A stretch of DNA of 64,000 nucleotides from Bacillota bacterium (GTDB lineage Bacteria; Bacillota; Sulfobacillia; JAJYWN01): assembly GCA_021791495.1 (NCBI GenBank), contig JAJYWN010000068.1:62001-126000 (forward strand). Reading direction: 5' to 3'. This document shows positions 17,142 to 25,872 of the stretch, one piece after another. The notes below the pieces were generated by a model. It did not search any database. It saw nothing but the letters and a program-made list of their open reading frames with translations, and was not told the DNA's origin. How positions within the stretch are numbered: position 1 is the stretch's first letter; every line of letters begins with the position of its first letter. Made by a program: the position numbers and the translations under genes.

Positions 17142-17711
17142 ATGGAAACCATGCAGCAGTCTTTGCCGCTCACCTGGATGCGTTTGTACCGCTTCATCTA
17201 CTCACGGGTGCAGAACCGTGAAGAGGCGGAGGACCTGACGCAGGAAGCCTATGCCCACGTCTACGGGGCGAAGGTCGGTCAGGCCGGTGGTACCGGCGAT
17301 GGCGGCGACGCCGGTGCCACCGGCGGCCAGACCGCCCCGGCCAATGTCGGCTCGGACCCCTACCTGCGCACAGTCGCCTTGAATCTCATCCGCGACCGCT
17401 GGCGGCGCCAAAGGACCCATGGCGTTCAGATCCCGCTCGAGGAGGATCTCCTCGAAGGTCAGGCCGGTACGATCGGTGATTTCGAGGAAGACGGCGCCGT
17501 CCAGCGTGCCTGGCTGCAAGAACTCCTGGGCCGGTTGCCCGACGACTATCGCACCGTTCTGCGGCTCCGCATTGTAGAAGGTTTTTCGCGTGCCGAGACC
17601 GCCCGCCGGATGGCGCGTACCCCCGCAGCCATACGCGGCCTCCAGTTTCGTGCCGTTCAGGCCCTACGTGACCTGATGGTCGAGTCGACCAAGGAGGAGA
17701 AGAAGCCATGA
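17142..17711 (+). CDS. ECF-type RNA polymerase sigma factor
   Basis: A 189-aa group 4 sigma factor: region 2 (LYRFIYSRVQNREEAEDLTQEAY, residues 11-33, then LNLIRDRWRRQR near 85) and region 4 (LLGRLPDDYRTVLRLRIVEG then SRAETARRMARTPAAIRGLQ, residues 126-170). A Gly/Ala-rich insertion separates them. ATG 17142 has CGGAGG 5 bases upstream and is preferred over 17100. Its stop overlaps the next gene (ATGA), a membrane protein that is the natural candidate for its anti-sigma or signal partner. Confidence 0.88.
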   Translation: METMQQSLPLTWMRLYRFIYSRVQNREEAEDLTQEAYAHVYGAKVGQAGGTGDGGDAGATGGQTAPANVGSDPYLRTVALNLIRDRWRRQRTHGVQIPLEEDLLEGQAGTIGDFEEDGAVQRAWLQELLGRLPDDYRTVLRLRIVEGFSRAETARRMARTPAAIRGLQFRAVQALRDLMVESTKEEKKP

Positions 17712-19306
17712 AGTGGCCCTTTCAAGACCGTTCGTCCCAAGACCGTTCACGAGACCGTTCACGAGACGGTTCAGATGAAAAGGAACTGGACCGGGCCATC
17801 GATGCCATGAACCGCGAGCGCCGCCCACGGGCCGTCCGCGAGGCGCGGATGGCCGAGTTGTTGAGCGTGGTGCGGCGCCTGCGTTCCCTACGCCGTCCGG
17901 AGCAATTCGGCGCCGCCGCCGGCTCCTTGGCGGAACAGCGACGCCGGCGCGTGGCGGTGAGGCTGTGGCCGCGCCTAGCAGGAGCGGCAGCCCTAGCAGT
18001 CGTTCTGGCGGTGGGGGCGCTAGCCGCGCCCTGGCCGGTGACCGGCCCTTACGGCTTCATGGGACGGCTCTTTCAGCGCGACATCGCCTACGCCATGGAC
18101 CGTGCTGTGTCCCATCTGGGCGGTTATCACGGAACCATGGCCGTTATCCAGACCACCAAGGACGGGCAGGAATGGCTGATCCGGAAAGTCGAGGTCTGGT
18201 CATTCGGCGACAAATACGCCACCCAGCAAGACGACGGTGTGGTCACCGTCTATAACGGGGACCGCCGCTGGCAGGTCCGCCCCCAGGATCGAACCGTGAC
18301 CCTGCTGCCGCTTGTGCAGGCTCAGGCGACCGGACGTTGGGATCTGCGTGATCAGGCTAACCAAGTCATGCAGTATCCCCATCCGGAAGTCGGCCGCGAG
18401 GAGGTCGCCGGTCGCCAAGCCGTGCATTTGAGGATCGAGCCGCCCGCTGGACTCCCCTACGACCTCTGGATCGACGCTGAGACCAAGCTGCCCCTGCAGA
18501 TAAAGACAGCCATGCAGAACGCCATCCAAACCAGCTGGACTTTCACCAGCTTCGATACAATGGATAGGGCGGGCGGACAGGGCGGACTCCCGGCCATCTT
18601 CACGTACAAGGTCCCGGAGGGGTATAAGGTTGTCGACAAGGGCTCCGGCCAGGTCGTTTTCACCGTCAATGACGCCGTCGCCCTGTCCGGTATCACCCCT
18701 CTGCTTCCGACTGAGGGCCCTGATCGTATCGTGGCGTCGGCGGACACGGTGATCCTTGACTACGGCGACACAACCATCGCTGAGAAGAAAGCGGCCGGGC
18801 CCTTCGAGCCGACTGCTTGGGCGGTTTTGGGGAAGGCCGCCGGCGGCGTCCTGGAAGTACTCCGCGACACGCTGCGCTGGCAGCAGGGCGGCTTGGAAAT
18901 CACTGTCCAGGGAGCCCGCAGACTGGCTCTCGGCACGGAGCTGGCATCCGATCTCACCGTACCGTCGACAGACGGTGAAGACCCGTCGACTCAGGCGCAG
19001 GTCAAGGTACCCGTGGACATGGAAGTGGTCCGGAACACCCAAGTGCAGGTGGACGGCGGCCATTCGCCCTGGTATCTCGACCCTCTGCAGGTAGCCTTCA
19101 CTTTCGTGAACCTGCAGATCTCACCGGGTGGTATCCAGGGAACGCCGAAGCTCAGCTACGACGCACTAAAGGTTACCCAGAACAACGGGATTGCAGCTGT
19201 CGTGGATATCCAGAGTGGTGGGCCGACCAAACGGGTTTACCTGAAGAAGCTGGTCCGGCCAGACTTCAGCGGGATCTGGTCCGTGGTGGGATACGATCCG
19301 CGTTAG
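17708..19306 (+). CDS. Membrane-anchored LolA-like protein, probable partner of the ECF sigma factor
   Basis: A 532-aa protein with a charged cytoplasmic N-terminus (about 1-85), one transmembrane helix (about 88-108, AAALAVVLAVGALAAPW) and a large extracytoplasmic part. Residues 130-310 resemble the LolA/MucB (RseB-like) fold: EWLIRKVEVWSFGDKYATQ, LPYDLWIDAETKLPLQIK and FTYKVPEGYKVVDKG. The remaining C-terminal region is unrecognised. Topology and coupling to the sigma gene suggest anti-sigma or envelope-stress sensing; no zinc anti-sigma motif is seen. Its first 20 residues derive from an in-frame 12-bp repeat (about 17727-17770). Confidence 0.65.
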   Translation: MKWPFQDRSSQDRSRDRSRDGSDEKELDRAIDAMNRERRPRAVREARMAELLSVVRRLRSLRRPEQFGAAAGSLAEQRRRRVAVRLWPRLAGAAALAVVLAVGALAAPWPVTGPYGFMGRLFQRDIAYAMDRAVSHLGGYHGTMAVIQTTKDGQEWLIRKVEVWSFGDKYATQQDDGVVTVYNGDRRWQVRPQDRTVTLLPLVQAQATGRWDLRDQANQVMQYPHPEVGREEVAGRQAVHLRIEPPAGLPYDLWIDAETKLPLQIKTAMQNAIQTSWTFTSFDTMDRAGGQGGLPAIFTYKVPEGYKVVDKGSGQVVFTVNDAVALSGITPLLPTEGPDRIVASADTVILDYGDTTIAEKKAAGPFEPTAWAVLGKAAGGVLEVLRDTLRWQQGGLEITVQGARRLALGTELASDLTVPSTDGEDPSTQAQVKVPVDMEVVRNTQVQVDGGHSPWYLDPLQVAFTFVNLQISPGGIQGTPKLSYDALKVTQNNGIAAVVDIQSGGPTKRVYLKKLVRPDFSGIWSVVGYDPR

Positions 19307-19334
19307 GGCCATAGTGGTAGTTGAGAAGATACAC

Positions 19335-19356
19335 GGGGGCGGCTTCGGCCGCCCCC
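19335..19356 (+). terminator. Hairpin terminator after the sigma/LolA-like operon
   Basis: GGGGGCGGC, loop TTCG, GCCGCCCCC: a perfect 9-bp stem closed by a UUCG tetraloop 28 bp after the stop codon. The T-run is poor (CTTG), so it may rely on stem strength or a protein factor. Confidence 0.6.
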
Positions 19357-19746
19357 CTTGCTGTCCCGGCGGTGCGGGACTTCCCACACGAGGACGTTGT
19401 GGCTGGGCTGCCTTCAGCTGCCTGGCCTGTGCCAAGGGTGGGTGTGTGTGCTGAACGGGCAAATCTTGCATCCCGCGGTTTCGGGAAGGGCATTTCTTGC
19501 ACCTTTCTGGGTCGACGGCGAATAGACAAGGTTCGGAGCAGACCAGTGAATTTTGGCGATTTCGCAACCTCATGTCTACCTTCTCAGGCCCGGGCGGGGC
19601 CGAATGAGCAAAGAATGCACCTTCGTCAAAGACTCGTAGCAAGAAATCCCTCTCCTTCACTGCCGGAGCCACAGTCTTCTTCTCACGGCGCACTGCCGGA
19701 GGAAGGCTGCCGCCGAATAGCGAACACATGTACCGGGTGATAACCG
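19357..19746. other. Spacer before dnaG without a recognisable gene
   Basis: No credible gene in either strand. It holds an AATTTTGGCGAT element (19549-19560) related to the repeats near 3.6 kb, and two similar segments, GGCAAATCTTGCATCCC (about 19460) and GGGCATTTCTTGCACCTTT (about 19489). The dnaG promoter must lie here, but I cannot single out a convincing -35/-10 pair. Confidence 0.4.
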
Positions 19747-21711
19747 GTGGCCGGTCGCTTCTCCGAGAACTTCATACAGGCAGTCCAAGACGCCAACGAC
19801 ATCCTCGACGTCGTGGGCGAGACGGTCGCCTTGAAAAAGTCGGGCAAGAACTACCTCGGGCTTTGCCCCTTCCACCAGGAGAAAACGCCGTCGTTCACCG
19901 TGTCACCGGACAAAGGGATTTTCTACTGCTTCGGCTGCCAGGCGGGCGGGCACGTTATCAACTTCGTCATGAAGCGGGACAGCCTGTCCTTCCCCGAAGC
20001 CGTCACCAAACTGGCCGAGCGGGCCGGCATCCCGCTTCCGAAGGAAGAACTGACGCCGGAGATGGCGCGGCGCCAGCGGGAACTGGACGGCGTGCTGGGG
20101 GCGATGGAGACGGCTGCGACCTTTTACGAGAAAAGCCTGCGTGACGGTACCGAGGGCCAGCGTGCCCGGGCCTATCTCGAGAGCCGCGCCTTGGACCGGG
20201 CCACCATCGAGAAATTCCGTATCGGTTGGGCACCGGCAGGTTGGGACAACCTGACCGGCTTGTTCCAGCGTCACAATATCCCGGTAGCGCTGGGCGAACG
20301 GGCTTCTCTCCTCATGCGGCGGCAGGACAAGGCCGGTGGCAAGGCTAACGCCACCGAGGCCGCCGGCGGCCAAGGTCACTACGACCGCTTCCGCGAGCGC
20401 GTCATGTTCCCCATCTTCGACCAACGTGGCCGCGTCATAGCCTTCGGCGGACGTGTCCTTGACGACTCACTCCCGAAGTATCTGAACTCGGGCGAGACAG
20501 AGGTCTTCGCCAAGCGCCACACCCTCTACCCGCTCCACCTGGCGAAGGAAGCCATCCGCCAGAAGGGCGTCGCCGTGCTGGTCGAAGGCTACATGGACGC
20601 CGTCACCTCCCATCGCCTCGGGCACACGAACGTTGTGGCGTCACTGGGCACCGCCCTCACGCCCGAGCAGTGCCGGCTTTTGCTGCGCCTGGCGCCGCGC
20701 GTCATCATCGCCTACGACGCCGACGCCGCCGGAGCCACCGCCACGCTTCGCGGTCTGGACATGCTGAGCCAGATGGGCGGCGAGGTGCTGGTAGCCACCG
20801 TCCCGGACGGCAAGGACCCCGACGACCTGCTGCGCCGCCAGGGCCCCGCGGCCTTCGCCAAGTGCCTGGCCGAAGCGGTCTCCCTGGTGGAGTACAAGTT
20901 CCGGCGCGCCCTGGCTGCCCACGACCCGTCTACCATCGACGGGCGGATCAAAGCCACCGCCGCCATCGTCCCAATCCTAGCGACCCTGGAGAACGCCGTG
21001 GAGCGCGAGGCCTACATGGAGGACTTCGCCCGGCGCCTCAGCACGAACGCACCGGCGCTACGGGCCGAGGTAGAGAGGGCCCGAAACAGGATGCCCAAGC
21101 CTGGGGCGGCGGGCCCGCGGGCGGGCAGCCCGGGCGCGGACGGTTTCGGTTGGGGCGGTCACAAGGACCATGGTCCGCCTGGTCTGGCCCGCCCACCTGG
21201 CTCCCAGCCCCCGGCACAAGGCGGCGAACCGCAGCATAGAAACCTCGGTAGCCGGAATAATATGCATGAAAAACCTGGCAAAGTCGATGCTGCCCAGAAA
21301 GCCCAGGAAGAGCTGATCCGGGCGATGATCCAGGATGTACAGGTCCGGGCCCAGGTCCTATCCGAACTGGGGATCGAAGGATTCCTGGACGAGACTCACC
21401 GGGAAATCGCCGCAGCTATTTCCCGCGCGGGCGAAACCGCGGGCGGTGTCGAACCGCGCCGGGTTTTGGACTTCATAGAGAATCTGGAAACCGTGAGCCG
21501 GGCTGCGGAAATCCTGTCAAAAGAAGGAGAGTTTTCGAGTACGGAGAACAATCGGAAGGCTAGAGTCGTAGCTGACTACATAGCCAAAGTGAAACTGGCT
21601 TATTATGAGGCGAGGCACAGCGAGATCCTCGCCGAATTGGCGCGTCGAGGAGATGACGCTGATCTCCTCAAGCAGCTCATAGTGATTCAGGAGAAAATCA
21701 GAGAGCTGTAG
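19747..21711 (+). CDS. dnaG: DNA primase
   Basis: A 654-aa DnaG that synthesises RNA primers at the replication fork with the DnaB helicase. It has the N-terminal CHC2 zinc finger (CPFHQEKTPSF near residue 40, FYCFGCQAGG near 58), a TOPRIM core with VEGYMDAVTSHRLG near 280 and IIAYDADAAGATAT near 321, then a Gly/Pro-rich linker (about 445-500) and a C-terminal helicase-binding domain. GTG 19747 gives the canonical start FSENFIQAVQDANDILDVVG. The order dnaG-rpoD is that of the classical macromolecular synthesis operon. Confidence 0.97.
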   Translation: MAGRFSENFIQAVQDANDILDVVGETVALKKSGKNYLGLCPFHQEKTPSFTVSPDKGIFYCFGCQAGGHVINFVMKRDSLSFPEAVTKLAERAGIPLPKEELTPEMARRQRELDGVLGAMETAATFYEKSLRDGTEGQRARAYLESRALDRATIEKFRIGWAPAGWDNLTGLFQRHNIPVALGERASLLMRRQDKAGGKANATEAAGGQGHYDRFRERVMFPIFDQRGRVIAFGGRVLDDSLPKYLNSGETEVFAKRHTLYPLHLAKEAIRQKGVAVLVEGYMDAVTSHRLGHTNVVASLGTALTPEQCRLLLRLAPRVIIAYDADAAGATATLRGLDMLSQMGGEVLVATVPDGKDPDDLLRRQGPAAFAKCLAEAVSLVEYKFRRALAAHDPSTIDGRIKATAAIVPILATLENAVEREAYMEDFARRLSTNAPALRAEVERARNRMPKPGAAGPRAGSPGADGFGWGGHKDHGPPGLARPPGSQPPAQGGEPQHRNLGSRNNMHEKPGKVDAAQKAQEELIRAMIQDVQVRAQVLSELGIEGFLDETHREIAAAISRAGETAGGVEPRRVLDFIENLETVSRAAEILSKEGEFSSTENNRKARVVADYIAKVKLAYYEARHSEILAELARRGDDADLLKQLIVIQEKIREL

Positions 21712-21802
21712 GAGGACTCTAGGAAAAGAGAGATAGCGGTCAAGGGCTTACCCGGCCGTCAGAGCCGAGGGGCGTGGCCGCGAAAGGGGACGGACCTTTC
21801 CG

Positions 21803-22939
21803 ATGAAAAAGGAGTCTATGGTCAACCTTGAAGGGGTGAAAGAACTCATCCACCGCGGGAAACAGCGCGGCACGTTGACCTACGGCGAAATAATGGACGC
21901 TCTTCAAGGCGAAGAGCTGACCACTGAACAGATCGAAGATATCTACGAGACCCTGGCCGACGAGGGTATCGATGTCGTGGCCGAAACTGTCGAAGCGGTG
22001 GCCGAGGGCGAGACCGACACGGTGGAGAGCGACGAACTGCCGCCGCCCCCCGGCCAGCTAGAGACGGAGACCGTCCCCGAGGAGGAAATCGACCTTTCCG
22101 TCCCCGAGGGCGTGGCCATCGACGACCCTGTCCGGATGTACTTGAAGGAGATCGGCCGCGTGCCGCTGCTGAACGCGGCCACCGAGGTCGAACTGGCCAA
22201 GCGCATCGAGGCAGGCGACCCCGAGGCCAAGCGGCACCTCATTGAGGCCAACCTACGCTTGGTCGTGGCCATCGCCAAGCGGTACGTCGGTCGCGGCATG
22301 CTGTTCCTTGACCTGATCCAGGAAGGAAACCTGGGTCTGATCAAGGCGGTCGACAAGTTCGACTACCGGAAGGGGTATAAGTTCAGCACCTACGCCACCT
22401 GGTGGATCCGGCAGGCCATCACGCGGGCCATCGCCGACCAGGCGCGGACCATCCGCATCCCGGTCCACATGGTGGAGACCATCAACAAGCTCATCCGCGT
22501 CCAGCGGCAGCTTCTCCAGGACCTCGGGCGCGAGCCGTCGCCGGAAGAGATCGCCCAGGAGATGGACGTTTCCGTGGAGCGGGTGCGGGAGATCCAGAAG
22601 ATCGCCCAGGAGCCGGTTTCGCTGGAGACGCCTATCGGCGAGGAAGAGGACAGCCACCTCGGCGATTTCATCGAGGACGAGGACGCGCCGGCGCCGGCCG
22701 AGGCGGCCAGCTTCATCCTGCTGCGCGAGCAGTTGGAGGACGTGCTGAACACCCTCACCGAGCGCGAGCGAAAAGTACTGCGGCTGCGCTTCGGCCTTGA
22801 CGACGGGCGGGCGCGGACCTTGGAGGAAGTCGGGCAGGTGTTCGGCGTGACGCGCGAGCGCATCCGCCAGATTGAGGCCAAGGCCCTGCGGAAGCTGCGC
22901 CACCCGACGCGGAGCAAGAAACTGAAAGACTTCCTTTGA
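21803..22939 (+). CDS. rpoD: Primary RNA polymerase sigma factor (sigma-70/SigA)
   Basis: A 378-aa housekeeping sigma factor. Region 1.1-like residues 8-55 ([20 protein letters not shown]) and an acidic spacer precede region 1.2 ([17 protein letters not shown] near 112), region 2 ([59 protein letters not shown]; residues 148-216), region 3 ([14 protein letters not shown] near 224) and region 4 (LREQLEDVL...[20 protein letters not shown] near 350). Length agrees with Bacillota SigA. A 91-bp gap after dnaG suggests co-transcription. Confidence 0.97.
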   Translation: MKKESMVNLEGVKELIHRGKQRGTLTYGEIMDALQGEELTTEQIEDIYETLADEGIDVVAETVEAVAEGETDTVESDELPPPPGQLETETVPEEEIDLSVPEGVAIDDPVRMYLKEIGRVPLLNAATEVELAKRIEAGDPEAKRHLIEANLRLVVAIAKRYVGRGMLFLDLIQEGNLGLIKAVDKFDYRKGYKFSTYATWWIRQAITRAIADQARTIRIPVHMVETINKLIRVQRQLLQDLGREPSPEEIAQEMDVSVERVREIQKIAQEPVSLETPIGEEEDSHLGDFIEDEDAPAPAEAASFILLREQLEDVLNTLTERERKVLRLRFGLDDGRARTLEEVGQVFGVTRERIRQIEAKALRKLRHPTRSKKLKDFL

Positions 22940-23040
22940 TACCGTTGATACCGCTGGTACCGTTGATTTCCGGCCCGCCCTTTCTGAAGGCGGGCCGAAG
23001 CGTTTACCGAAGGTCACACCGTCTACCGAAGGTTATGCCG
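22937..23040. repeat. Tandem repeats after rpoD (9-bp and 19-bp units)
   Basis: Directly from the rpoD stop, units GATACCGTT / GATACCGCT / GGTACCGTT / GATTTCCGG repeat every 9 bp (about 22938-22973). After the hairpin, TTTACCGAAGGTCACACCG (23003-23021) is followed at once by TCTACCGAAGGTTATGCCG (23022-23040), a two-copy 19-bp repeat. No gene is seen between 22940 and 23164. Confidence 0.75.
22972..22996 (+). terminator. Hairpin after rpoD
   Basis: GGCCCGCC, 9-base loop, GGCGGGCC, an 8-bp perfect stem 33 bp after the stop. It is followed by GAAGCGTTTA rather than a strong T-run, so it may be only a partial terminator. Confidence 0.5.
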
Positions 23041-23164
23041 TCGCCTCCGTCGAACATGGTTGTCCGGGTGGGACGAATGTCCTGGGCGCCTCGCCGGCTT
23101 TCATCCCAGCGGTCCCGAGGCGTTGGACAAGACAAAGTCAGTGGAAACGAGGGATAGCCGGCAA

Positions 23165-23890
23165 ATGCTTTCGATCAAGGGAGTCTCCAAGAGCTACCAG
23201 AAGGGCTCCATCAAGGCCGTCGACGGTGTGGACCTGGAAATCAGGGCCGGGGAGATCTTCGGCTTTCTGGGCCCCAACGGCGCCGGCAAGACGACCACCA
23301 TCAAGATGGTGGTGGGCCTGCTCCGCCCCGATAGCGGCCAGATCACGGTGGACGGAGTCGACGTGTGGGGCGACCCCATCGCCGCCAAGTCGCGCATCGG
23401 GTACGTCCCCGACGAGCCGGACCTTTACGAGAAGCTGACCGGTCTGGAATACCTGAACTTCATCGCCGATGTCTGGCGGGTGCCGGCCACCGTCCGGGCC
23501 GCGCGGATGAATGAGCTTCTTGACACCTTCGAACTCCGGTCGGCAATCGGCGACCTGGTCCAAGGTTACTCGCACGGGATGAAACAGAAGCTGGCGGTCA
23601 TCGCGGCCATGCTCCACGAACCGTCTCTCTTCATCCTCGACGAACCCATGACCGGTCTGGACCCGCGCGCCTCGCACCTCCTGAAGGAGTTGATGCGCCA
23701 GCACTGCGACCGCGGCAAGGCCGTCTTCTTCTCCACCCATATCCTCGAGGTGGCCGAGCGCCTCTGCGACCGGCTGGCCATCATCAACCGCGGGCGTATC
23801 GTGGCGGTGGGGACCATGGCCGAGCTGCGCGGGAAAGCGGTGGGCCAGAAGTCCCTGGAAGATATCTTCCTGGAGTTGACCGAGAAATGA
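23165..23890 (+). CDS. ABC transporter ATP-binding protein (ABC-2 type exporter)
   Basis: A 241-aa ABC ATPase: Walker A GPNGAGKTTT near residue 38, Q-loop with YVPDEPDLYEKLTG near 80, signature YSHGMKQKLAVIA near 136, Walker B LFILDEPMTGLDP near 156 and H-loop STHILEVAER near 192. It belongs to the DrrA/CcmA-like exporter group with a separate permease, which follows with an ATGA overlap. ATG 23165 is taken as start, because the family begins at the LSIKGVSKSYQKG strand; longer in-frame starts up to 23060 lack support. Confidence 0.88.
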   Translation: MLSIKGVSKSYQKGSIKAVDGVDLEIRAGEIFGFLGPNGAGKTTTIKMVVGLLRPDSGQITVDGVDVWGDPIAAKSRIGYVPDEPDLYEKLTGLEYLNFIADVWRVPATVRAARMNELLDTFELRSAIGDLVQGYSHGMKQKLAVIAAMLHEPSLFILDEPMTGLDPRASHLLKELMRQHCDRGKAVFFSTHILEVAERLCDRLAIINRGRIVAVGTMAELRGKAVGQKSLEDIFLELTEK

Positions 23891-25563
23891 ACGGATTCTG
23901 GCCCGTCCTGAAGGTTACTTTCCGGGACAATTTCGGGCTGTCGGTGCTGCGTGACCGGTACCTGCGGCGACGCCAGCGCCTGTGGGAGCCCATCCTCATC
24001 CTTTTCGCCATCGTCATGGGCGTGGGGTCGCTGGAGACCGGGTTGGTTTTCGTCGCTAAGGGCATCGTCAGTGCCGCCGCTCCTCTCGGTCAGGCCGGGC
24101 TGGTATTCGTCATGGCCTTCTTGGCAGTCCAGGTCCTCACCCTGGTGATGGGCATCAGCATGGTCATCTCCATCTTCTACTTCTCCGAGGACCTCACGCA
24201 TCTGGTGCCGCTGCCGGTCGGGGCCGGCGCCATCGTGGCGTCCAAGTTCTTGGTAATTCTCGCTGGGGAGTACGTCACCGCCCTGATCATCATTGCGCCG
24301 GCGGTCATCGCCTACACCCCGCTGGCCGCGGCCAATCCCTGGTACTGGGTGGGTTTGGTGCTCGCCTTCCTCCTGGCGCCAGTGCTTCCCCTGGCGCTGG
24401 CATCCATCGCCGGTCTATTCCTCATGCGCCTGATCAACCGCCGCCACCGAGACATCCTGATGGTGGTGACCAGCATCGTCTTGGTCATCCTCATCATGTC
24501 CGTGCAGTTCTTGTTCACTAACACCGTCGCCAAGCAGGACCCGGCCTACGTCATGCGCCTGCTCTCCGAGAAAATGGGCCTGATGAAAGCGGTCGGCGGC
24601 TACTTCCCGCCCAGTCTGTGGGCGGGGGAAACCGTGGCCCTGGCCGGCACGGTGGCCGGTGGGAAGGCCTTCCTCCTGCTGGCGGGCGTCTCCATCCTGT
24701 CCTTGATGGTCGTCGCTGTCGTCGGTGAGCGGCTGTTCTTCAAGGGACTCATCGGCGGACAGGAAGTAGCGGCCAAGCGGCGCTCGGTGGGGGCGAGAGA
24801 ACTGGCGGTCCAGGCGCGGTCGGGGAGCGTGGTGGCCGCTCTGTTCTGGCGCGAGTGGAAACTGTTCATGCGCGTCCCCATCTTCGTCATGAATGGTTTC
24901 ATGGCCTCAGTCATTGTTCCGGTGGTGGCGGTCTTTCCGATCATGTCCGAGGCGGGAGGGCTGGGGCAGGCTCTGGCTCTTCTCCGCGGGTCTCCTTTGG
25001 CGGCCGAAATCACGGTTCTGGCCGCGGCGGGGATCATTGCCTTTCTTGGCAGCTTAAACACCACCGGCAGCACCAGCCTGTCGCGGGAGGGTAAGAACTT
25101 CTGGATTTCGAAAGTCATCCCCGTGCGCCCGGTCCAGCAGGTCCAGGCCAAGCTGCTGTTTTCGTTGGTGGCGGCCGTCATCAGCGCGGCGCCGGTGGTT
25201 CTGGCCTATGCCGTGGCGGCGCGGGCGAGCCTTTTCAACATCCTGGTCGTGACGGTCCTGGGGACCTTGGCATCGCTGGTTGGTCTGATCATTGGGCTCG
25301 TTTTCGACATGACCCGCCCCTACTTCAAGTGGACCAACCCTCAACAGGCCGTGAAGAATAATCTGAACGCTGTCTTTCCCATGTTCGTCGACGCTGTTGT
25401 CCTTGGCGGCCTGGCGTTCCTAAGCGTAAAGATGGTTCAGGCGGCGCTGGCGCCGGTGGTTGTGTATGCGCTGCTGGGAGCAATACTGTTTGCCCTTGAC
25501 TCAGTCGCGTACAGAATCACGATCAGCCAAGCCGAAATGCGGTACAATCGGTTGGATGCCTAA
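23887..25563 (+). CDS. ABC-2-like exporter permease
   Basis: A 558-aa very hydrophobic protein with about twelve to fourteen membrane segments; it looks like two ABC-2 permease units in one chain. It starts inside the stop of the ATPase gene, so the two form one exporter. A short conserved-looking segment, SREGKNFWISKVIPV near residue 400, is typical of the long ABC-2 permeases of Bacillota with uncharacterised substrate. No substrate can be assigned. Confidence 0.75.
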   Translation: MNGFWPVLKVTFRDNFGLSVLRDRYLRRRQRLWEPILILFAIVMGVGSLETGLVFVAKGIVSAAAPLGQAGLVFVMAFLAVQVLTLVMGISMVISIFYFSEDLTHLVPLPVGAGAIVASKFLVILAGEYVTALIIIAPAVIAYTPLAAANPWYWVGLVLAFLLAPVLPLALASIAGLFLMRLINRRHRDILMVVTSIVLVILIMSVQFLFTNTVAKQDPAYVMRLLSEKMGLMKAVGGYFPPSLWAGETVALAGTVAGGKAFLLLAGVSILSLMVVAVVGERLFFKGLIGGQEVAAKRRSVGARELAVQARSGSVVAALFWREWKLFMRVPIFVMNGFMASVIVPVVAVFPIMSEAGGLGQALALLRGSPLAAEITVLAAAGIIAFLGSLNTTGSTSLSREGKNFWISKVIPVRPVQQVQAKLLFSLVAAVISAAPVVLAYAVAARASLFNILVVTVLGTLASLVGLIIGLVFDMTRPYFKWTNPQQAVKNNLNAVFPMFVDAVVLGGLAFLSVKMVQAALAPVVVYALLGAILFALDSVAYRITISQAEMRYNRLDA

Positions 25564-25658
25564 TCGCGCCAGACTCCGCCATCGGCCGCTGTCAAAGGCG
25601 CTGCCAAGTATTGCCATCACTGAGATTGGCGCCGCCTGGCATTTGTGATGGCCGGATA

Positions 25659-25689
25659 TTGGCTCGCACGGCACGCTGCATGCTATAAT
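25659..25689 (+). promoter_or_regulatory. Promoter of tRNA-Met
   Basis: TGCTATAAT at 25681-25689 is an extended -10 (TGn plus perfect TATAAT) 31 bp before the tRNA. The best -35 is a weak TTGGCT (25659-25664) at a long 19-bp spacing; the extended -10 would compensate. Confidence 0.65.
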
Positions 25690-25719
25690 TGAGCAAGGTT
25701 TGAACTGATTGCGGGTGAA

Positions 25720-25791
25720 GGGCCCATAGCTCAGCGGTAGAGCTGCCGGCTCATAACCGGTTGGTCGTAGGTTCGAATCCTGCTGGGCCCA
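25720..25791 (+). tRNA. tRNA-Met (anticodon CAT)
   Basis: A complete cloverleaf: acceptor GGGCCCA pairs with TGGGCCC, D arm GCTC-AGCGGTA-GAGC, anticodon loop CTCATAA with anticodon CAT, and T arm containing GGTTCGAATCC. CCA is not encoded. A G1:C72 pair excludes initiator tRNA-fMet. The elongator Met identity is most likely; a tRNA-Ile2 whose C34 is modified to lysidine also has CAT, and sequence alone does not fully exclude it. Confidence 0.92.
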
Positions 25792-25822
25792 CAAAAGGAC
25801 TGGATGAGAAAACCGTTTGCAT

Positions 25823-25859
25823 GTCGAAGGGTGCGGTGAGCATCGCCGCACCCTTCGAC
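25823..25859. terminator. Strong bidirectional-looking hairpin
   Basis: GTCGAAGGGTGCGG, 9-base loop, CCGCACCCTTCGAC: a perfect 14-bp stem between the tRNA gene and the convergent GNAT gene. There is no long T-run on either side, so terminator function is inferred from position and stability. Confidence 0.6.
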
Positions 25860-25872
25860 GTGAACGGATGCT

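Noticed and set aside
19166-19729. A 187-codon minus-strand frame before dnaG
   Set aside because: It crosses the terminator hairpin and the 3' end of the upstream gene; no recognisable domain.
22972-23040. Short repeats after rpoD as a CRISPR array
   Set aside because: Units are directly adjacent with no spacers and only two to four degenerate copies.
25720-25791. Initiator tRNA-fMet
   Set aside because: Position 1-72 is a G:C pair, whereas initiator tRNA has a mismatch there.
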